Source: Bacteroidota bacterium
GTDB lineage: Bacteria > Bacteroidota > Bacteroidia > UBA4408
NCBI GenBank assembly: GCA_016718805.1
Contig: JADKCP010000001.1
Location: forward strand, 1,104,001 to 1,168,000
Direction: 5' to 3'
DNA: 64,000 nucleotides
Shown here piece after piece: positions 15,863 through 25,201 of the stretch. The first letter of the stretch is position 1; each line of letters begins with the position of its first letter. Below the pieces are notes generated by a model. The model was not told the DNA's origin. It worked only from the letters and a program-made list of their open reading frames with translations, and made no database searches. The translations under genes were made by a program, and so were the position numbers.

Positions 15863-16654
15863 TTAAGTCATGTGTGTTTTCACTGCGTTTAATAATTCAT
15901 CAAATACAGCGGCGTTTCCACAAACAATTTCTTGTCCATACAAATAATTTTCGCCACCCGAAAAATCGCTTACTTTACCACCGGCTTGCTGCACAATAAA
16001 TGCTCCGGCTGCGACATCCCAGGGTTTTAAACAATATTCGTAAAATCCATCAAGTCTACCACAAGCAACATAGGCAAGGTCGGCAGCAGCTGAACCTAAT
16101 CGGCGTATACCATGTGTATGTTGCATAAAATACTTAAACAATTCCATGTACTCATTTAGTCGGCTGTAATCGTAATACGGAAATCCTGTAGCGAGCAAAG
16201 CATCTTTTAAGTTCGCAGTTTTCGTCACCGAAATAATGGTATCGTTCATATAGGCTGCACTACTTTCCCAAGCATAAAAACATTCATCAAAGTTGAGTTC
16301 ATGAACTACACCTGCCACTAATTTGGTATCACGCATCAAAGCAATACTAATACAAAAACAAGGCAATGAGTGTATAAAATTGGTAGTACCATCTAACGGA
16401 TCTATAATCCAATTGTAGTGAGCTCCTTTTTTGTTAGAGGTATTTTCTTCTGCTACAAAACCACTTTCGGGAATTAGTTTTGCCAGTCCTTCAACCAATA
16501 ATTTTTCAGCGGTTTTATCAACGTGTGTAACAAAATCGTTTAGTCCTTTTACTTCAATAGTGCCTTTTGTAAGTTTACCTTTTTCACTTAAAATATAAAC
16601 ACCTACCTCTTTTGTAAGCAAACAAACTTCCTTGGTAATATTTTCAAGATTCAT
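15863..16654 (-). CDS. suhB: Inositol monophosphatase family protein
   Basis: A 263-residue Mg-dependent sugar/inositol phosphatase. Metal-binding signatures are in order: VAEENTS (first Glu), WIIDPLDGTTNFIHSLP (the DPxDGT site) and KPWDVAAGAFIVQQAGG (the C-terminal WDxAA site). Full length. In bacteria this family hydrolyses inositol 1-phosphate and related substrates; SuhB also has a role in rRNA antitermination in enterobacteria, which cannot be assumed here. It lies between lgt and a small lipoprotein gene on the same strand. Confidence 0.9.
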   Translation of the reverse strand: MNLENITKEVCLLTKEVGVYILSEKGKLTKGTIEVKGLNDFVTHVDKTAEKLLVEGLAKLIPESGFVAEENTSNKKGAHYNWIIDPLDGTTNFIHSLPCFCISIALMRDTKLVAGVVHELNFDECFYAWESSAAYMNDTIISVTKTANLKDALLATGFPYYDYSRLNEYMELFKYFMQHTHGIRRLGSAAADLAYVACGRLDGFYEYCLKPWDVAAGAFIVQQAGGKVSDFSGGENYLYGQEIVCGNAAVFDELLNAVKTHMT

Positions 16655-16716
16655 TTTTAGTTATTCAATTTTGTGTTCACAAACTAAGTTGTTTTGTGTA
16701 ATAGCGTTTAGTTGCA

Positions 16717-17877
16717 TTACTGTGTTAAATTGTTTGTTGCTTTCTTTTTAAAATAAAAGATCCCATAACAACCTATAGCAACTAATGCAGATGATATAAT
16801 TTGAGCTTGAGTGATACCGTGTCCAAATAAATGATATTCGGAATTTACGCGAATGAGTTCGATTAAAAATCGTTCAATGCCGTTAAATATCAAGTAAATC
16901 GAAAAAAACACTCCGGTTGTGCTTATTCGTTTTCGAATGGTCCACAATACAAGAAACAATATGCTACACATAATTATTTCGTACAAAGGAGTAGGATAAA
17001 CCGGATTTGCAAGCATGGCGCAATGTTGCCCACTGCATCCCGGAATAGGTATTCCTTCTCCTAGTACATTGTGCGGATAGCGATATGCCCATGTCCAATC
17101 GGGTAAAAAACTCATCCAAGAAGGTTGTGGGGCTAAATTATCTATTCCCCAATCACCATCGCCTGCAATTTGGCAACCCATTCGTCCAACCGCATAACCA
17201 GCCATAAGCGCAGGTGCGCTGCTATCCATTAAATGTGGAAAATACAAGTTGTTTTTTTTCGCATATACCATCAAGGCTATGGTGGCAACAATTAATCCTC
17301 CATACCAAGTTAAACCACTAAATGAAAGCAAGGCATCAATTGGGTCAGCCATAAAATCATCCATGTTTTCGAAATTATGAAACAGCTTTGCGCCAAGTAA
17401 TCCACCTATTGCAGCTATCATGGTCATGTTTCCCACATGTTCGTGTGGGTGCATTGTAATTTCTTCCCAAACAGGTTTATCGAGTTTACCTTTCTGCTTT
17501 TCGCGATATTTAAGGTAAACAGAAATACCTGCAACCAAAAGTCCTGCTACAAAATTTCCCGACAAGGATAAAATTATAGCTTGAGGATTTTTTGTGAATG
17601 CTTCATAATTCATCAAAGCATACCCTATTTTATAGCCTATTAAAAAACCAATTAGTGCCGATGAAACTAATTCGGAAATGGAGGCTGCTTCACCTTTCAA
17701 AAACTTCAGTTTGCTGGATGGCATAAGACCAAGACCTTCTTTGCGTTTAATTTCCAAACTCCATAAATAGGCTGCTAGTAAAAAAGCAAGTGCTACAAAG
17801 AATCCAAAACTTTGAATGGGTAAAGGAATAGTAATGCCCAGTAAATCTTTTATTAAATCGGTTATAGTTGGATACAT
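16717..17877 (-). CDS. lgt: Prolipoprotein diacylglyceryl transferase
   Basis: A polytopic inner-membrane enzyme that moves diacylglycerol from phosphatidylglycerol to the lipobox cysteine of prelipoproteins, the first step in lipoprotein maturation. Visible signatures are SGLTWYGGLIVATIAL, AVGRMGCQIAGDGDWGI (the GRxGC region) and PTPLYEIIMCSILFLVLW. With the start at 17877 it is 386 residues, longer than the usual ~270-290, with extra sequence between the early helices (EKQKGKLDKPVWEEITMHPHEH), which I recall in some Bacteroidota. An ORF extends upstream to 18009, but a -7 box (17910-17917) lies inside that extension and the family starts at MYPTITDL. Confidence 0.88.
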   Translation of the reverse strand: MYPTITDLIKDLLGITIPLPIQSFGFFVALAFLLAAYLWSLEIKRKEGLGLMPSSKLKFLKGEAASISELVSSALIGFLIGYKIGYALMNYEAFTKNPQAIILSLSGNFVAGLLVAGISVYLKYREKQKGKLDKPVWEEITMHPHEHVGNMTMIAAIGGLLGAKLFHNFENMDDFMADPIDALLSFSGLTWYGGLIVATIALMVYAKKNNLYFPHLMDSSAPALMAGYAVGRMGCQIAGDGDWGIDNLAPQPSWMSFLPDWTWAYRYPHNVLGEGIPIPGCSGQHCAMLANPVYPTPLYEIIMCSILFLVLWTIRKRISTTGVFFSIYLIFNGIERFLIELIRVNSEYHLFGHGITQAQIISSALVAIGCYGIFYFKKKATNNLTQ

Positions 17878-17909
17878 AAAGTAAATTGAATAGGTAAAAA
17901 AACTGATTT

Positions 17910-17917
17910 CAAATATA
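17910..17917 (-). promoter_or_regulatory. Putative -7 element for lgt
   Basis: TATATTTG on the minus strand, 33 bases before the chosen lgt ATG. It supports the start at 17877 over the longer ORF. No convincing -33 box. Confidence 0.45.
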
Positions 17918-18102
17918 GCTTTATAATACAGGAGAATATTTTTTCGAAAAATTTTTTTGAAGCGACATGATTTGACGTAATAGCGCTCTATTTTTGTCAT
18001 CACTAACAACGATGTGAATAATAGTCTGATTAGAGTATTGTAAAGTCATTAAAGATTTTGCTTCTTTGTATTAGAAAAAAACGCATCTAAATACTATATA
18101 AA

Positions 18103-19146
18103 ATGAGTAAGGAAACTAAAGAGTTGAAAGAACCTAAGGACACAGCCAAGGAAATCAACAAAGAAAAAATGAAGGCTTTACAACTGACCATGGATAAGTT
18201 GGAAAAAACCTATGGTAAGGGTGCTATCATGAAAATGGGTGATTCGGCCATTGAACAGATTGAAGTTATTAAAACAGGTAGTATCGGATTGGATATTGCC
18301 CTTGGAATTGGTGGTTTCCCTAAAGGAAGAGTGATGGAAATATACGGACCTGAATCATCCGGTAAAACAACCATCGCTTTACATGCCATAGCTGAATGTC
18401 AAAGAGCGGGTGGAATTGCTGCATTTATTGATGCTGAACATGCTTTTGACCGCTTTTATGCTGAGAAATTAGGAGTGGATACTGAAAATTTATTGATTTC
18501 ACAGCCCGATAATGGAGAGCAAGCATTAGAAATTACTGAAAATTTAATTCGCTCAGGAGCTATCGATATTATTGTAATTGACTCAGTAGCTGCCTTAACT
18601 CCAAAGAGTGAAATTGAAGGTGAAATGGGTGATTCAAAAATGGGTTTACAAGCCCGTTTAATGAGTCAAGCTTTGCGAAAGCTTACAGGAACTATTAATA
18701 AAACCGGATGCTGCTGCATTTTCATCAATCAATTGCGTGAAAAAATTGGAGTAATGTTTGGAAATCCTGAAACAACAACCGGTGGTAATGCCTTGAAATT
18801 TTATGCCTCTATACGTTTAGATATTCGACGAATTGGTCAGTTAAAAGATGCTGAAACAGTGAATGGAAATAGGGTACGTGTGAAGGTAATTAAAAACAAA
18901 TTAGCACCTCCTTTCCGATTAGCCGAATTTGATATAATGTATGGTGAAGGAATTTCTAAAGTAGGAGAAATTGTAGATTTAGGTGTAGAGCATAACATTA
19001 TTAAGAAAAGTGGTTCTTGGTTTAGCTATGGCGATACCAAATTAGGACAAGGCCGAGATGGAGTGAAGCAATTGATGCAAGATAATCCTGAGTTGGCAGA
19101 TGAATTAGAGAATAAAATTAAGGATGCTTTAAACAAAGAAGCTTAA
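18103..19146 (+). CDS. recA: Recombinase RecA
   Basis: A 347-residue DNA-dependent ATPase that forms filaments on single-stranded DNA, promotes strand exchange and triggers LexA cleavage where a LexA system exists. Walker A is GPESSGKT (residues 82-89). Other RecA blocks are IDAEHAFD, LLISQPDNGEQALEI, VIDSVAALTPKSEIEGEMGD, FINQLREKIGVMFGNPETTTGG (loop L2) and KNKLAPPFR. The N-terminus has a Lys/Glu-rich extension of ~20 residues before the core. No LexA-type operator is apparent upstream by eye. A hairpin terminator follows. Confidence 0.97.
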   Translation: MSKETKELKEPKDTAKEINKEKMKALQLTMDKLEKTYGKGAIMKMGDSAIEQIEVIKTGSIGLDIALGIGGFPKGRVMEIYGPESSGKTTIALHAIAECQRAGGIAAFIDAEHAFDRFYAEKLGVDTENLLISQPDNGEQALEITENLIRSGAIDIIVIDSVAALTPKSEIEGEMGDSKMGLQARLMSQALRKLTGTINKTGCCCIFINQLREKIGVMFGNPETTTGGNALKFYASIRLDIRRIGQLKDAETVNGNRVRVKVIKNKLAPPFRLAEFDIMYGEGISKVGEIVDLGVEHNIIKKSGSWFSYGDTKLGQGRDGVKQLMQDNPELADELENKIKDALNKEA

Positions 19147-19159
19147 TATTACTAGCTTA

Positions 19160-19198
19160 AAAGAGAATGCAAGTTTATCAATAGCTTGCATTCTCTTT
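19160..19198 (+). terminator. Hairpin terminator after recA
   Basis: AAAGAGAATGCAAG (19160-19173), an 11-base loop, then CTTGCATTCTCTTT (19185-19198): a perfect 14-base stem. The following T-rich tract is short (TTTATTTA) and runs into the start of the next gene, so it may terminate only partly. Confidence 0.75.
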
Positions 19199-19202
19199 AT
19201 TT

Positions 19203-20216
19203 ATGAATATGATATACCGTACTTTTCAATTACTATGTTTTTTATTACTGTTGGTTTTTTCTTGTAAACAAGGGGAGACTGAGAAGGCTGTTAGTGCTAA
19301 AACGAATATGCCGGCTGCCTTGCAAGAACTCAATCAAAAAATTACTGCTGAACCTAAAAACGCCTCTTATTACAATGAACGTGCAAAGTATTATTATGCA
19401 CAAAAAGATTTAGGTGCAGCATCAAAGGATATTTTAGAGGCTATTACCTTGGATTCAAGTAAAGCTGATTTTTACGTAACACTGTCCGATATATTTTTTG
19501 CCGGTGGAAAATCATCGCAGTCAAAGCGCTCACTCGACAAGAGTCTTTTGTTGGATCCTGCGAATAAGGAAGCATTGTTGCGCATGGGCGAGCTTTATTT
19601 ATATGTAAAGGACAATAAAAAATCGATTGAATATCTTGACAAAGTGTTGAAAATAGACGTGAATACTCCCAAAGCTTATTTTATTAAGGGGATGGACTTC
19701 AAGGAAATGGGCGATACAGCCAAGGCTATCTCAAGTTTCCAAACAACCATTGAGCAAGATGTGGAATACTACAATGCTTATGTGCAATTAGGTTTAATTT
19801 ATGCTGCTAGACGAAATCCATTGGCATTAAAATATTATGAAAATGCACTGAAGTTAGATCCCAAAAGCGTTGAAGTAATGTACAATACTGCTATGTATTT
19901 GCAAGAAAACAACGAACTGAATAAAGCAATTGAGTTGTACACCAAAATATTGAGTATTGAACCTCAAAACAAGTATGCTAATTACAATTTGGGGTACATC
20001 CATTACGAGTATTTAAAAGTGTTTGGGGAAGCTGTGAAGCATTTTAACAATGCTATTACTTGTGACCCTAAATATGCCGAAGCCGTTTACATGCGTGGTT
20101 TGAGTTACGAAGCAATGGGCGATGTTCAGCGAGCTAGTGCCGACTATACAAAGGCACTGGTAATAGCACCCGGTTACGAAAAACCAATGCTCGGATTGCA
20201 AAGACTATCTAAGTAA
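19203..20216 (+). CDS. TPR-repeat lipoprotein
   Basis: A 337-residue exported lipoprotein with the lipobox LLVFSC (Cys at residue 21) followed by about eight tetratricopeptide repeats, for example YYNERAKYYYAQKDLGAASKD, KAYFIKGMDFKEMGDTAKAI, EVMYNTAMYLQENNELNKAI and EAVYMRGLSYEAMGDVQRAS. TPR arrays form a protein-binding superhelix, so it is probably a periplasmic or outer-membrane scaffold; the partner is unknown. The ATG at 19203 sits immediately after the recA terminator. Its 3' end overlaps the convergent gene by 12 bases. Confidence 0.82.
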   Translation: MNMIYRTFQLLCFLLLLVFSCKQGETEKAVSAKTNMPAALQELNQKITAEPKNASYYNERAKYYYAQKDLGAASKDILEAITLDSSKADFYVTLSDIFFAGGKSSQSKRSLDKSLLLDPANKEALLRMGELYLYVKDNKKSIEYLDKVLKIDVNTPKAYFIKGMDFKEMGDTAKAISSFQTTIEQDVEYYNAYVQLGLIYAARRNPLALKYYENALKLDPKSVEVMYNTAMYLQENNELNKAIELYTKILSIEPQNKYANYNLGYIHYEYLKVFGEAVKHFNNAITCDPKYAEAVYMRGLSYEAMGDVQRASADYTKALVIAPGYEKPMLGLQRLSK

Positions 20217-20795
20217 ACAGAGCATTTTTTCGAAGGTACTTACACCAATTTCGTTGATTCTGTTAAATTCATCTAGGTTAATTTTATACGCAATTTTAAT
20301 AAACGGTTTGCTGCGAAGAAGTTCTCTTAATTCGTGTTCATCCAAATCACTTATTTTAGTATAATTATATTCGGTAAAGTCATACTGCCAAGGACTTTCG
20401 TAAATACATATGTAAAAATCTGTAGCTTTTAAATTAGCAGAATTTGCGAGCAGTTTGCTTCGAAAAATTTCCAAATAAGTTCCTTGCAGGTGTAGAGAGA
20501 AACTAAAAAAATTCCCCCACCAAAAGAGGGTTCTGAAAGCAAAAATGTTGCTCTTAGTGTAATGTGCTTTATAATCTAAAACAACATAGGGCAATCCCTT
20601 GTAATTTTCACCTTTTGAAACCTTAGTAGTTGCTATTTCCGGCATTAAATACTGATAAGCCTTTGTTTCAATAAAGTACTTATCCAAGGCAAGCTGTAAC
20701 TGAGTTAGACAATTTTGAATACTTACTAAAGCTGAATTTTTGAGCAAGAGTATTTCTGAATTTTTTACTAAGAATAATTCTTCTTTTGTGAGCAT
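20205..20795 (-). CDS. Conserved-looking hypothetical protein, soluble
   Basis: A 196-residue protein without signal peptide or membrane segment. Features seen are a helical start, a middle with LPYVVLDYKAHYTKSNIFAFR and LFWWGNFFSFSLHLQG, and a C-terminal LDEHELRELLRSKPFIKIAYKI. The aromatic beta-rich core is suggestive of a small alpha/beta domain, but I do not recognise the family. It overlaps the 3' end of the TPR gene by 12 bases tail to tail. The coherent composition and length make it a real gene. Confidence 0.6.
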   Translation of the reverse strand: MLTKEELFLVKNSEILLLKNSALVSIQNCLTQLQLALDKYFIETKAYQYLMPEIATTKVSKGENYKGLPYVVLDYKAHYTKSNIFAFRTLFWWGNFFSFSLHLQGTYLEIFRSKLLANSANLKATDFYICIYESPWQYDFTEYNYTKISDLDEHELRELLRSKPFIKIAYKINLDEFNRINEIGVSTFEKMLCLLR

Positions 20796-20879
20796 GCTAA
20801 ATGTGTGTAAAAGTCGCTTATCAACAGCCTTCTGTTAGTTTTACTGTCAATTCTCCTTAATTACCGCAGTTTTATGAAG

Positions 20880-20887
20880 TACTTTTG
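20880..20887 (+). promoter_or_regulatory. Putative -7 element for the exported YD-repeat gene
   Basis: TACTTTTG matches TAnnTTTG, 36 bases before the ATG at 20924. No clear -33 box. Confidence 0.4.
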
Positions 20888-20923
20888 TTGTGAAATACCT
20901 GATTCGATTAGTGGTATAAAAAA

Positions 20924-21739
20924 ATGCAATCTACCAAACGCATACAAAGTAAGCAATTTAACAGGAAACTAAACGCTACTAAAGTTAGTTTAATCAGTAT
21001 ACCGTTGCTGTTATTGACTTGTCCAATATCAAATGGATTTCCACAAGGTTATTTTCCGGATGCAACCTTAGCAAAGCCCATCGAAATGTCGCAATCAGGA
21101 AAAATAAAATTCAGAGAAGATTGGTTGTATAGTTTTGAGAACGGCAAGATGAGCCCCAAAGGATATAAAATAGCATACGACCGATTTGATAGTTTGGGCC
21201 AAAAGATTGAAGAAGCGAATTACGATTTAACTGGAAAAACTCTTTTGGAAGCCACCTATTCCTACGACGAATGGGGACGCGAAATACAATGTGTAGGAAT
21301 TAAAAATCAGAAAAATTTTTACCATCGCTGGCACTATTCCTTTAACGATTCGAGTAAAACCCTTGAAAAATATTTAAGCAATAACAACAAGCAACGTTGG
21401 ATTTACCGTTTTGATTCATTTGGTAATATTCGCGAAGAAATTAATTTCGACGAAGAAGGCTTTGTAAATTATACCTATAAAATTAAGTATACTAAATTCG
21501 GTAAACCGGCCGAATTAACTGAATACAGTGGAGCCGGAAGCATGTATGAAAAGTGGATTTATCTGTACAACGATAAGTTTCAAAACATTGAAGTAATGCA
21601 GTTTAATTCAGAGGGACAATTAATTAAAAAGTATTTGAATAAGTACGATAGTATGGGCAACCGTAAAGAGGTTATCACCTTAGATAATTCAGAAAAGGAG
21701 TTAGAAAGAACGGTTTCTGTATATCAGTTTTTTAAATAG
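20924..21739 (+). CDS. Exported YD/RHS-like repeat protein
   Basis: A 271-residue protein with a hydrophobic segment at ~24-40 (VSLISIPLLLLTCPISNG) that may be a signal anchor or lipoprotein signal (LLTC), followed by YD-like repeats: YDRFDSLGQKIEEANYD, YSYDEWGREIQCVG, YRFDSFGNIREEINFDEEG, LYNDKFQNIEVMQFNSEG, NKYDSMGNRKEV. It resembles the cytoplasmic-looking repeat protein at 3915-4805 but is not linked to it. No toxin or RHS core is present. Its stop lies 3 bases from the convergent histidine kinase gene. Role unknown. Confidence 0.62.
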   Translation: MQSTKRIQSKQFNRKLNATKVSLISIPLLLLTCPISNGFPQGYFPDATLAKPIEMSQSGKIKFREDWLYSFENGKMSPKGYKIAYDRFDSLGQKIEEANYDLTGKTLLEATYSYDEWGREIQCVGIKNQKNFYHRWHYSFNDSSKTLEKYLSNNNKQRWIYRFDSFGNIREEINFDEEGFVNYTYKIKYTKFGKPAELTEYSGAGSMYEKWIYLYNDKFQNIEVMQFNSEGQLIKKYLNKYDSMGNRKEVITLDNSEKELERTVSVYQFFK

Positions 21740-21742
21740 TAC

Positions 21743-23575
21743 TTACACGAAAGGAATTTCAATAACTACCGTAGTTCCCTTGCCGGTAGCTGAATCAATG
21801 TTGAACTGACCATTTAAAAAGGCAATTCTCGATTGAATATTTTTTAAGCCTAATCCATTCATTTCATCTTTGCTACTAGTATCAAAGCCTATCCCATTAT
21901 CTTCAACCATCAAGGTAATTTCATTTTCATGCTGTAGCAATTGAATACTAATTTGATTGGCATTTGCATGCTTTACAATGTTGCTTACAAGTTCCTGTAA
22001 AACACGAAATAGAATGGTTTCGCTGGTTGGTTCAAGTCGTTGCTGCAGCCCAGTAATTTCTAAATTAATTTTAAGTTTATCGCTGTTGTTAAGTTTACTT
22101 ACAAATTCTTTTACAGCCGCTACCAATCCAGATTTTACTAATGCATTTGGCATCAAATTATGACTGATGGCTCTTATTTCTTTAACAGCATCATCCACTA
22201 ATTCAATCGATGTTGTATAAGGTAAAGTAGCTTGCTGATTACTGTTGTCTAAATGCGAGCCCAATGAGCTTAGGTTTAATTTTGCTGCAGATAATATTTG
22301 TCCAACACCATCGTGTAATTCGGCAGCAATGCGCTTTCGTTCGGTTTCTTCAGCTTCAAGAATTGCTTTACTTTGTAATTCCTTTTGACGCATTCGTTCG
22401 CTTTGAAGCAAGTTTTTTTGTTTTAATTTATTTCTGTTTATCGCAAGAAATGCAATGAGCACAATGGATAAGGAAAGCACCAATAATAGATAAATAAGAA
22501 ACTTCTTTTTGCTAGCATCTGCTTTGTTATTTGCAAGTTCAATATCCTTATTTTTTATGAGTAGGTCTTTTTTTTCGTTATCAAATCGGGTTTGCAGCTC
22601 GGCTATTTGTGCATTGGTTTCTTCGTTGAGCAAAGTATCATTTAGTCCGGAATATTTATTTAGGTAGAGGTAAGCTTTTTCAAATTGTTTCATTTTTTGA
22701 TAGCAATCTCCAATAGAACGATAGGTTTCTTTCAGTAAAGGTTTAGCACCTTCATCAAGGGCAATTTTTTCGGCAATTGAAAAGTAATGCAATGAATTAT
22801 CATATTGTTTCAGCTCCTTATAGCTTTCGCCGATATTTAACAAGGATAATATTTTACCATAGGAATCACCGGTAGCATTGTCAATATCAAGACATTTTAA
22901 ATAATATCCCAATGCCATTTTCGGATTATCCTGGTATCCGTATATGCTTCCCAAATTATTGTATGATGTAGAAAGGCAAGCAGGATCGTTTATTTCGAGC
23001 GACTTAGTAAGCGCTTTGTTGTAATAAAGAGTGGCACTGTCTAAAATCCGTAATTCGAAATAAGAGGTACCTACATTGTTTAAAGTATTCGCAATGCCTT
23101 TCCCAAAATTAACAGCCGATGCTAATTGGTTCGACTTCTTGTAATACTTCATTGCTTCGGTATAATTTTTCATGGATTTATAAACAACACCAATGTCGTT
23201 ATAGCTAATACTTTGTCCAAGTGTATCCTTAATGTGTTCTTTAATTTTTAGAGCTTCAAGATGTGTGGCAATAGCTTGTTTAAAATCGCCTTTATTTTTC
23301 AGCACCTTACCTTTTAAGCTCATTGCATCGGCCATACTTTTAGGGCGATTCATTTTTTTAGCAAGTTGGTAAGTTAGTTCAATATAAGTAAGCGCCTTAT
23401 CGGGAGCATTGAAGGAGTAGGAGCGTGCAAGTTTATACAGTGCATCGAGTTTACTACTATCGGGTTGATTGGCTTGTTGTGCTACTTTTTCAAGTGAATC
23501 AACAGAAGACTCGTCAAATCCTTTACTGTGAATAAAGCATAGAACAAGGAATACGACCAAGAAATTTTTCTTCAT
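21743..23575 (-). CDS. TPR-sensor histidine kinase of the NarX/HisKA_3 type
   Basis: A 610-residue membrane-bound sensor kinase. It has a signal peptide (~1-19), a periplasmic array of about seven tetratricopeptide repeats (~residues 30-320), one transmembrane helix (KKFLIYLLLVLSLSIVLIAFLAI in outline, ~355-378) and a short coiled coil. The HisKA_3 box EETERKRIAAELHDGVGQ follows, with phospho-acceptor H421. The HATPase_c domain holds ELVSNIVKHANA (N box), VEDNGIGF and GLGLKNIQSR. Such TPR kinases usually act with a LuxR-type response regulator, but none is next to it, so it is an orphan here. All catalytic boxes are intact. Confidence 0.88.
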   Translation of the reverse strand: MKKNFLVVFLVLCFIHSKGFDESSVDSLEKVAQQANQPDSSKLDALYKLARSYSFNAPDKALTYIELTYQLAKKMNRPKSMADAMSLKGKVLKNKGDFKQAIATHLEALKIKEHIKDTLGQSISYNDIGVVYKSMKNYTEAMKYYKKSNQLASAVNFGKGIANTLNNVGTSYFELRILDSATLYYNKALTKSLEINDPACLSTSYNNLGSIYGYQDNPKMALGYYLKCLDIDNATGDSYGKILSLLNIGESYKELKQYDNSLHYFSIAEKIALDEGAKPLLKETYRSIGDCYQKMKQFEKAYLYLNKYSGLNDTLLNEETNAQIAELQTRFDNEKKDLLIKNKDIELANNKADASKKKFLIYLLLVLSLSIVLIAFLAINRNKLKQKNLLQSERMRQKELQSKAILEAEETERKRIAAELHDGVGQILSAAKLNLSSLGSHLDNSNQQATLPYTTSIELVDDAVKEIRAISHNLMPNALVKSGLVAAVKEFVSKLNNSDKLKINLEITGLQQRLEPTSETILFRVLQELVSNIVKHANANQISIQLLQHENEITLMVEDNGIGFDTSSKDEMNGLGLKNIQSRIAFLNGQFNIDSATGKGTTVVIEIPFV

Positions 23576-23743
23576 TTAATAGCAATTAAATTCAACGCTA
23601 AATTAACATCCTTTGACTTTAATTCGGCAACTATTTTTTTAAGTATACATTAAAGGGAATTATTGAAGACTAGTTATTTCCGAAGTACTCAAAACCTCGA
23701 AATTATTGGACAACAAATTCTTCAGCGAAAGGAGATTGTGCAA

Positions 23744-25123
23744 TTATTTCGTATTTATTTTAGCTATTCCAAAATAAGCAGCTTCACCTTTGTTTATCCA
23801 ATAATCGGGATTCTTATCTATATCAAAATTAAAAATTGATAAAGGTTTATTTTTAAGAGAATCAACTGCACAACAAGCGGAATTTTCGGTCCTACAACGA
23901 TTAATTTGTAAGTAACGCACTTCCATTTCTGTTGCATAAGAACTTGCAGTACCAGTAAATAAATCTTTCGAAACCTGATACAAGTTTCCTTGTAAACAGG
24001 AACTCACAATAACCGCAAAAAGTAAGAAGGTTTTATACTTGACAACAAATTGTAAAAGGCGTTTTGACCATTCATTTTGATAATGATGCATCAAACTTGT
24101 TAAAAACAAAAACCAAACTGGTATAAAATAAAAGCAGGCAACATTCACTGTACGATGTTGAGCAAGCATTCCCATTGACCAGTACGCAGGAAACACAGAA
24201 ACAAAAATTATTAAACAGAGTATAATTAAATATTGATAAGGCTTAATTTTTACTACATCGATTGCTGCATTTTTAATTTGAAGTAGAACCGGTATGGATA
24301 GGAGAGAAGCAGCAAAGAGCGAAAAACTGCCAATCCAGCTTACAAAGAATCGCACAGTTTGCAGCGCTGAATATACCAACGAATGTATCAACTGATGATT
24401 GTTTTGGAATTGAGCCGATCGACCTTCATTCCCGGGAGCCAATACAACTAGTAAACTACACACAAAAACAACCATTAAAAGAAGAAGTGAATTTTTATTT
24501 TTCATGTAAAATGCCAGAATACTATGCAACAGGACGAGTTGTAACATAGCTGTTTCATTAAACCCAATAATAACTGCTGCCTGAACTAGTAGCATAACTA
24601 AATCTAAGCTATGGTTCAACCAATACTTTTTCTTAAAAAAGCATAGCAAATGAGTAAAATAAAGGCACTGCAGTATTATTGCGAGTTGGTAAGTGATAGC
24701 TCCTGTGTACCAATAAATTCCTTGCGCTAATTGTGGCAAATGGATAAGGATGAGTAATAGCAAAAATCCACTATAAGTTGTATTGAGTTTAACAAATGAT
24801 GTCTTCTGAAAAAGCTCATTTAATACTAGTTTAAGCGAAAAAAAACTGCCTAGCAATAATACGAGTGGCATTATTTTGTAGCCCCAAAAGGAATTAAAAC
24901 TAATGGGATTGCAAAATACCAAGAGGTTCGAAAAGTACCTTCCATTCCAGTTCAAATAGTCGCGTTTGCAGCTTGCCAGTATACCTAGGTACTTTGAACT
25001 CCAAGCATATGCAAAATCATCGGCAGAAGGATGGCAATAAAAAGCAATCCAAGCAAATGGAACAAACGCTACTAGCAGCAGCACTTTAAAGATGCTTGAG
25101 TGAGAAATGCGTGTCACTTTCAT
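23744..25123 (-). CDS. Polytopic membrane protein, DUF6056-like
   Basis: A 459-residue integral membrane protein with about 10-11 hydrophobic helices. The first extracytoplasmic loop has FYCHPSADDFAYAWSSKYLG and NWNGRYFSNLL, which I recall as the hallmark of DUF6056 membrane proteins. An acidic ADD at the first loop is also seen in GT-C glycosyltransferases, so a lipid-linked sugar transferase or related role is possible, but this is inference. The C-terminus (~400-459) is a soluble tail containing a short CRTENSACCAV segment. Divergent from rimO. Confidence 0.68.
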   Translation of the reverse strand: MKVTRISHSSIFKVLLLVAFVPFAWIAFYCHPSADDFAYAWSSKYLGILASCKRDYLNWNGRYFSNLLVFCNPISFNSFWGYKIMPLVLLLGSFFSLKLVLNELFQKTSFVKLNTTYSGFLLLLILIHLPQLAQGIYWYTGAITYQLAIILQCLYFTHLLCFFKKKYWLNHSLDLVMLLVQAAVIIGFNETAMLQLVLLHSILAFYMKNKNSLLLLMVVFVCSLLVVLAPGNEGRSAQFQNNHQLIHSLVYSALQTVRFFVSWIGSFSLFAASLLSIPVLLQIKNAAIDVVKIKPYQYLIILCLIIFVSVFPAYWSMGMLAQHRTVNVACFYFIPVWFLFLTSLMHHYQNEWSKRLLQFVVKYKTFLLFAVIVSSCLQGNLYQVSKDLFTGTASSYATEMEVRYLQINRCRTENSACCAVDSLKNKPLSIFNFDIDKNPDYWINKGEAAYFGIAKINTK

Positions 25124-25173
25124 GAATCTAAATCAAACATAGCTAAAAACATTAGTTTTTGAACAATAAGCAA

Positions 25174-25181
25174 TACCTTTG
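25174..25181 (+). promoter_or_regulatory. Putative -7 element for rimO-bshC
   Basis: TACCTTTG matches TAnnTTTG. It lies 20 bases before the TTG start of rimO, implying a very short leader and supporting that start. Confidence 0.45.
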
Positions 25182-25201
25182 CCTCCTAAAAATTTTGGCG
25201 A

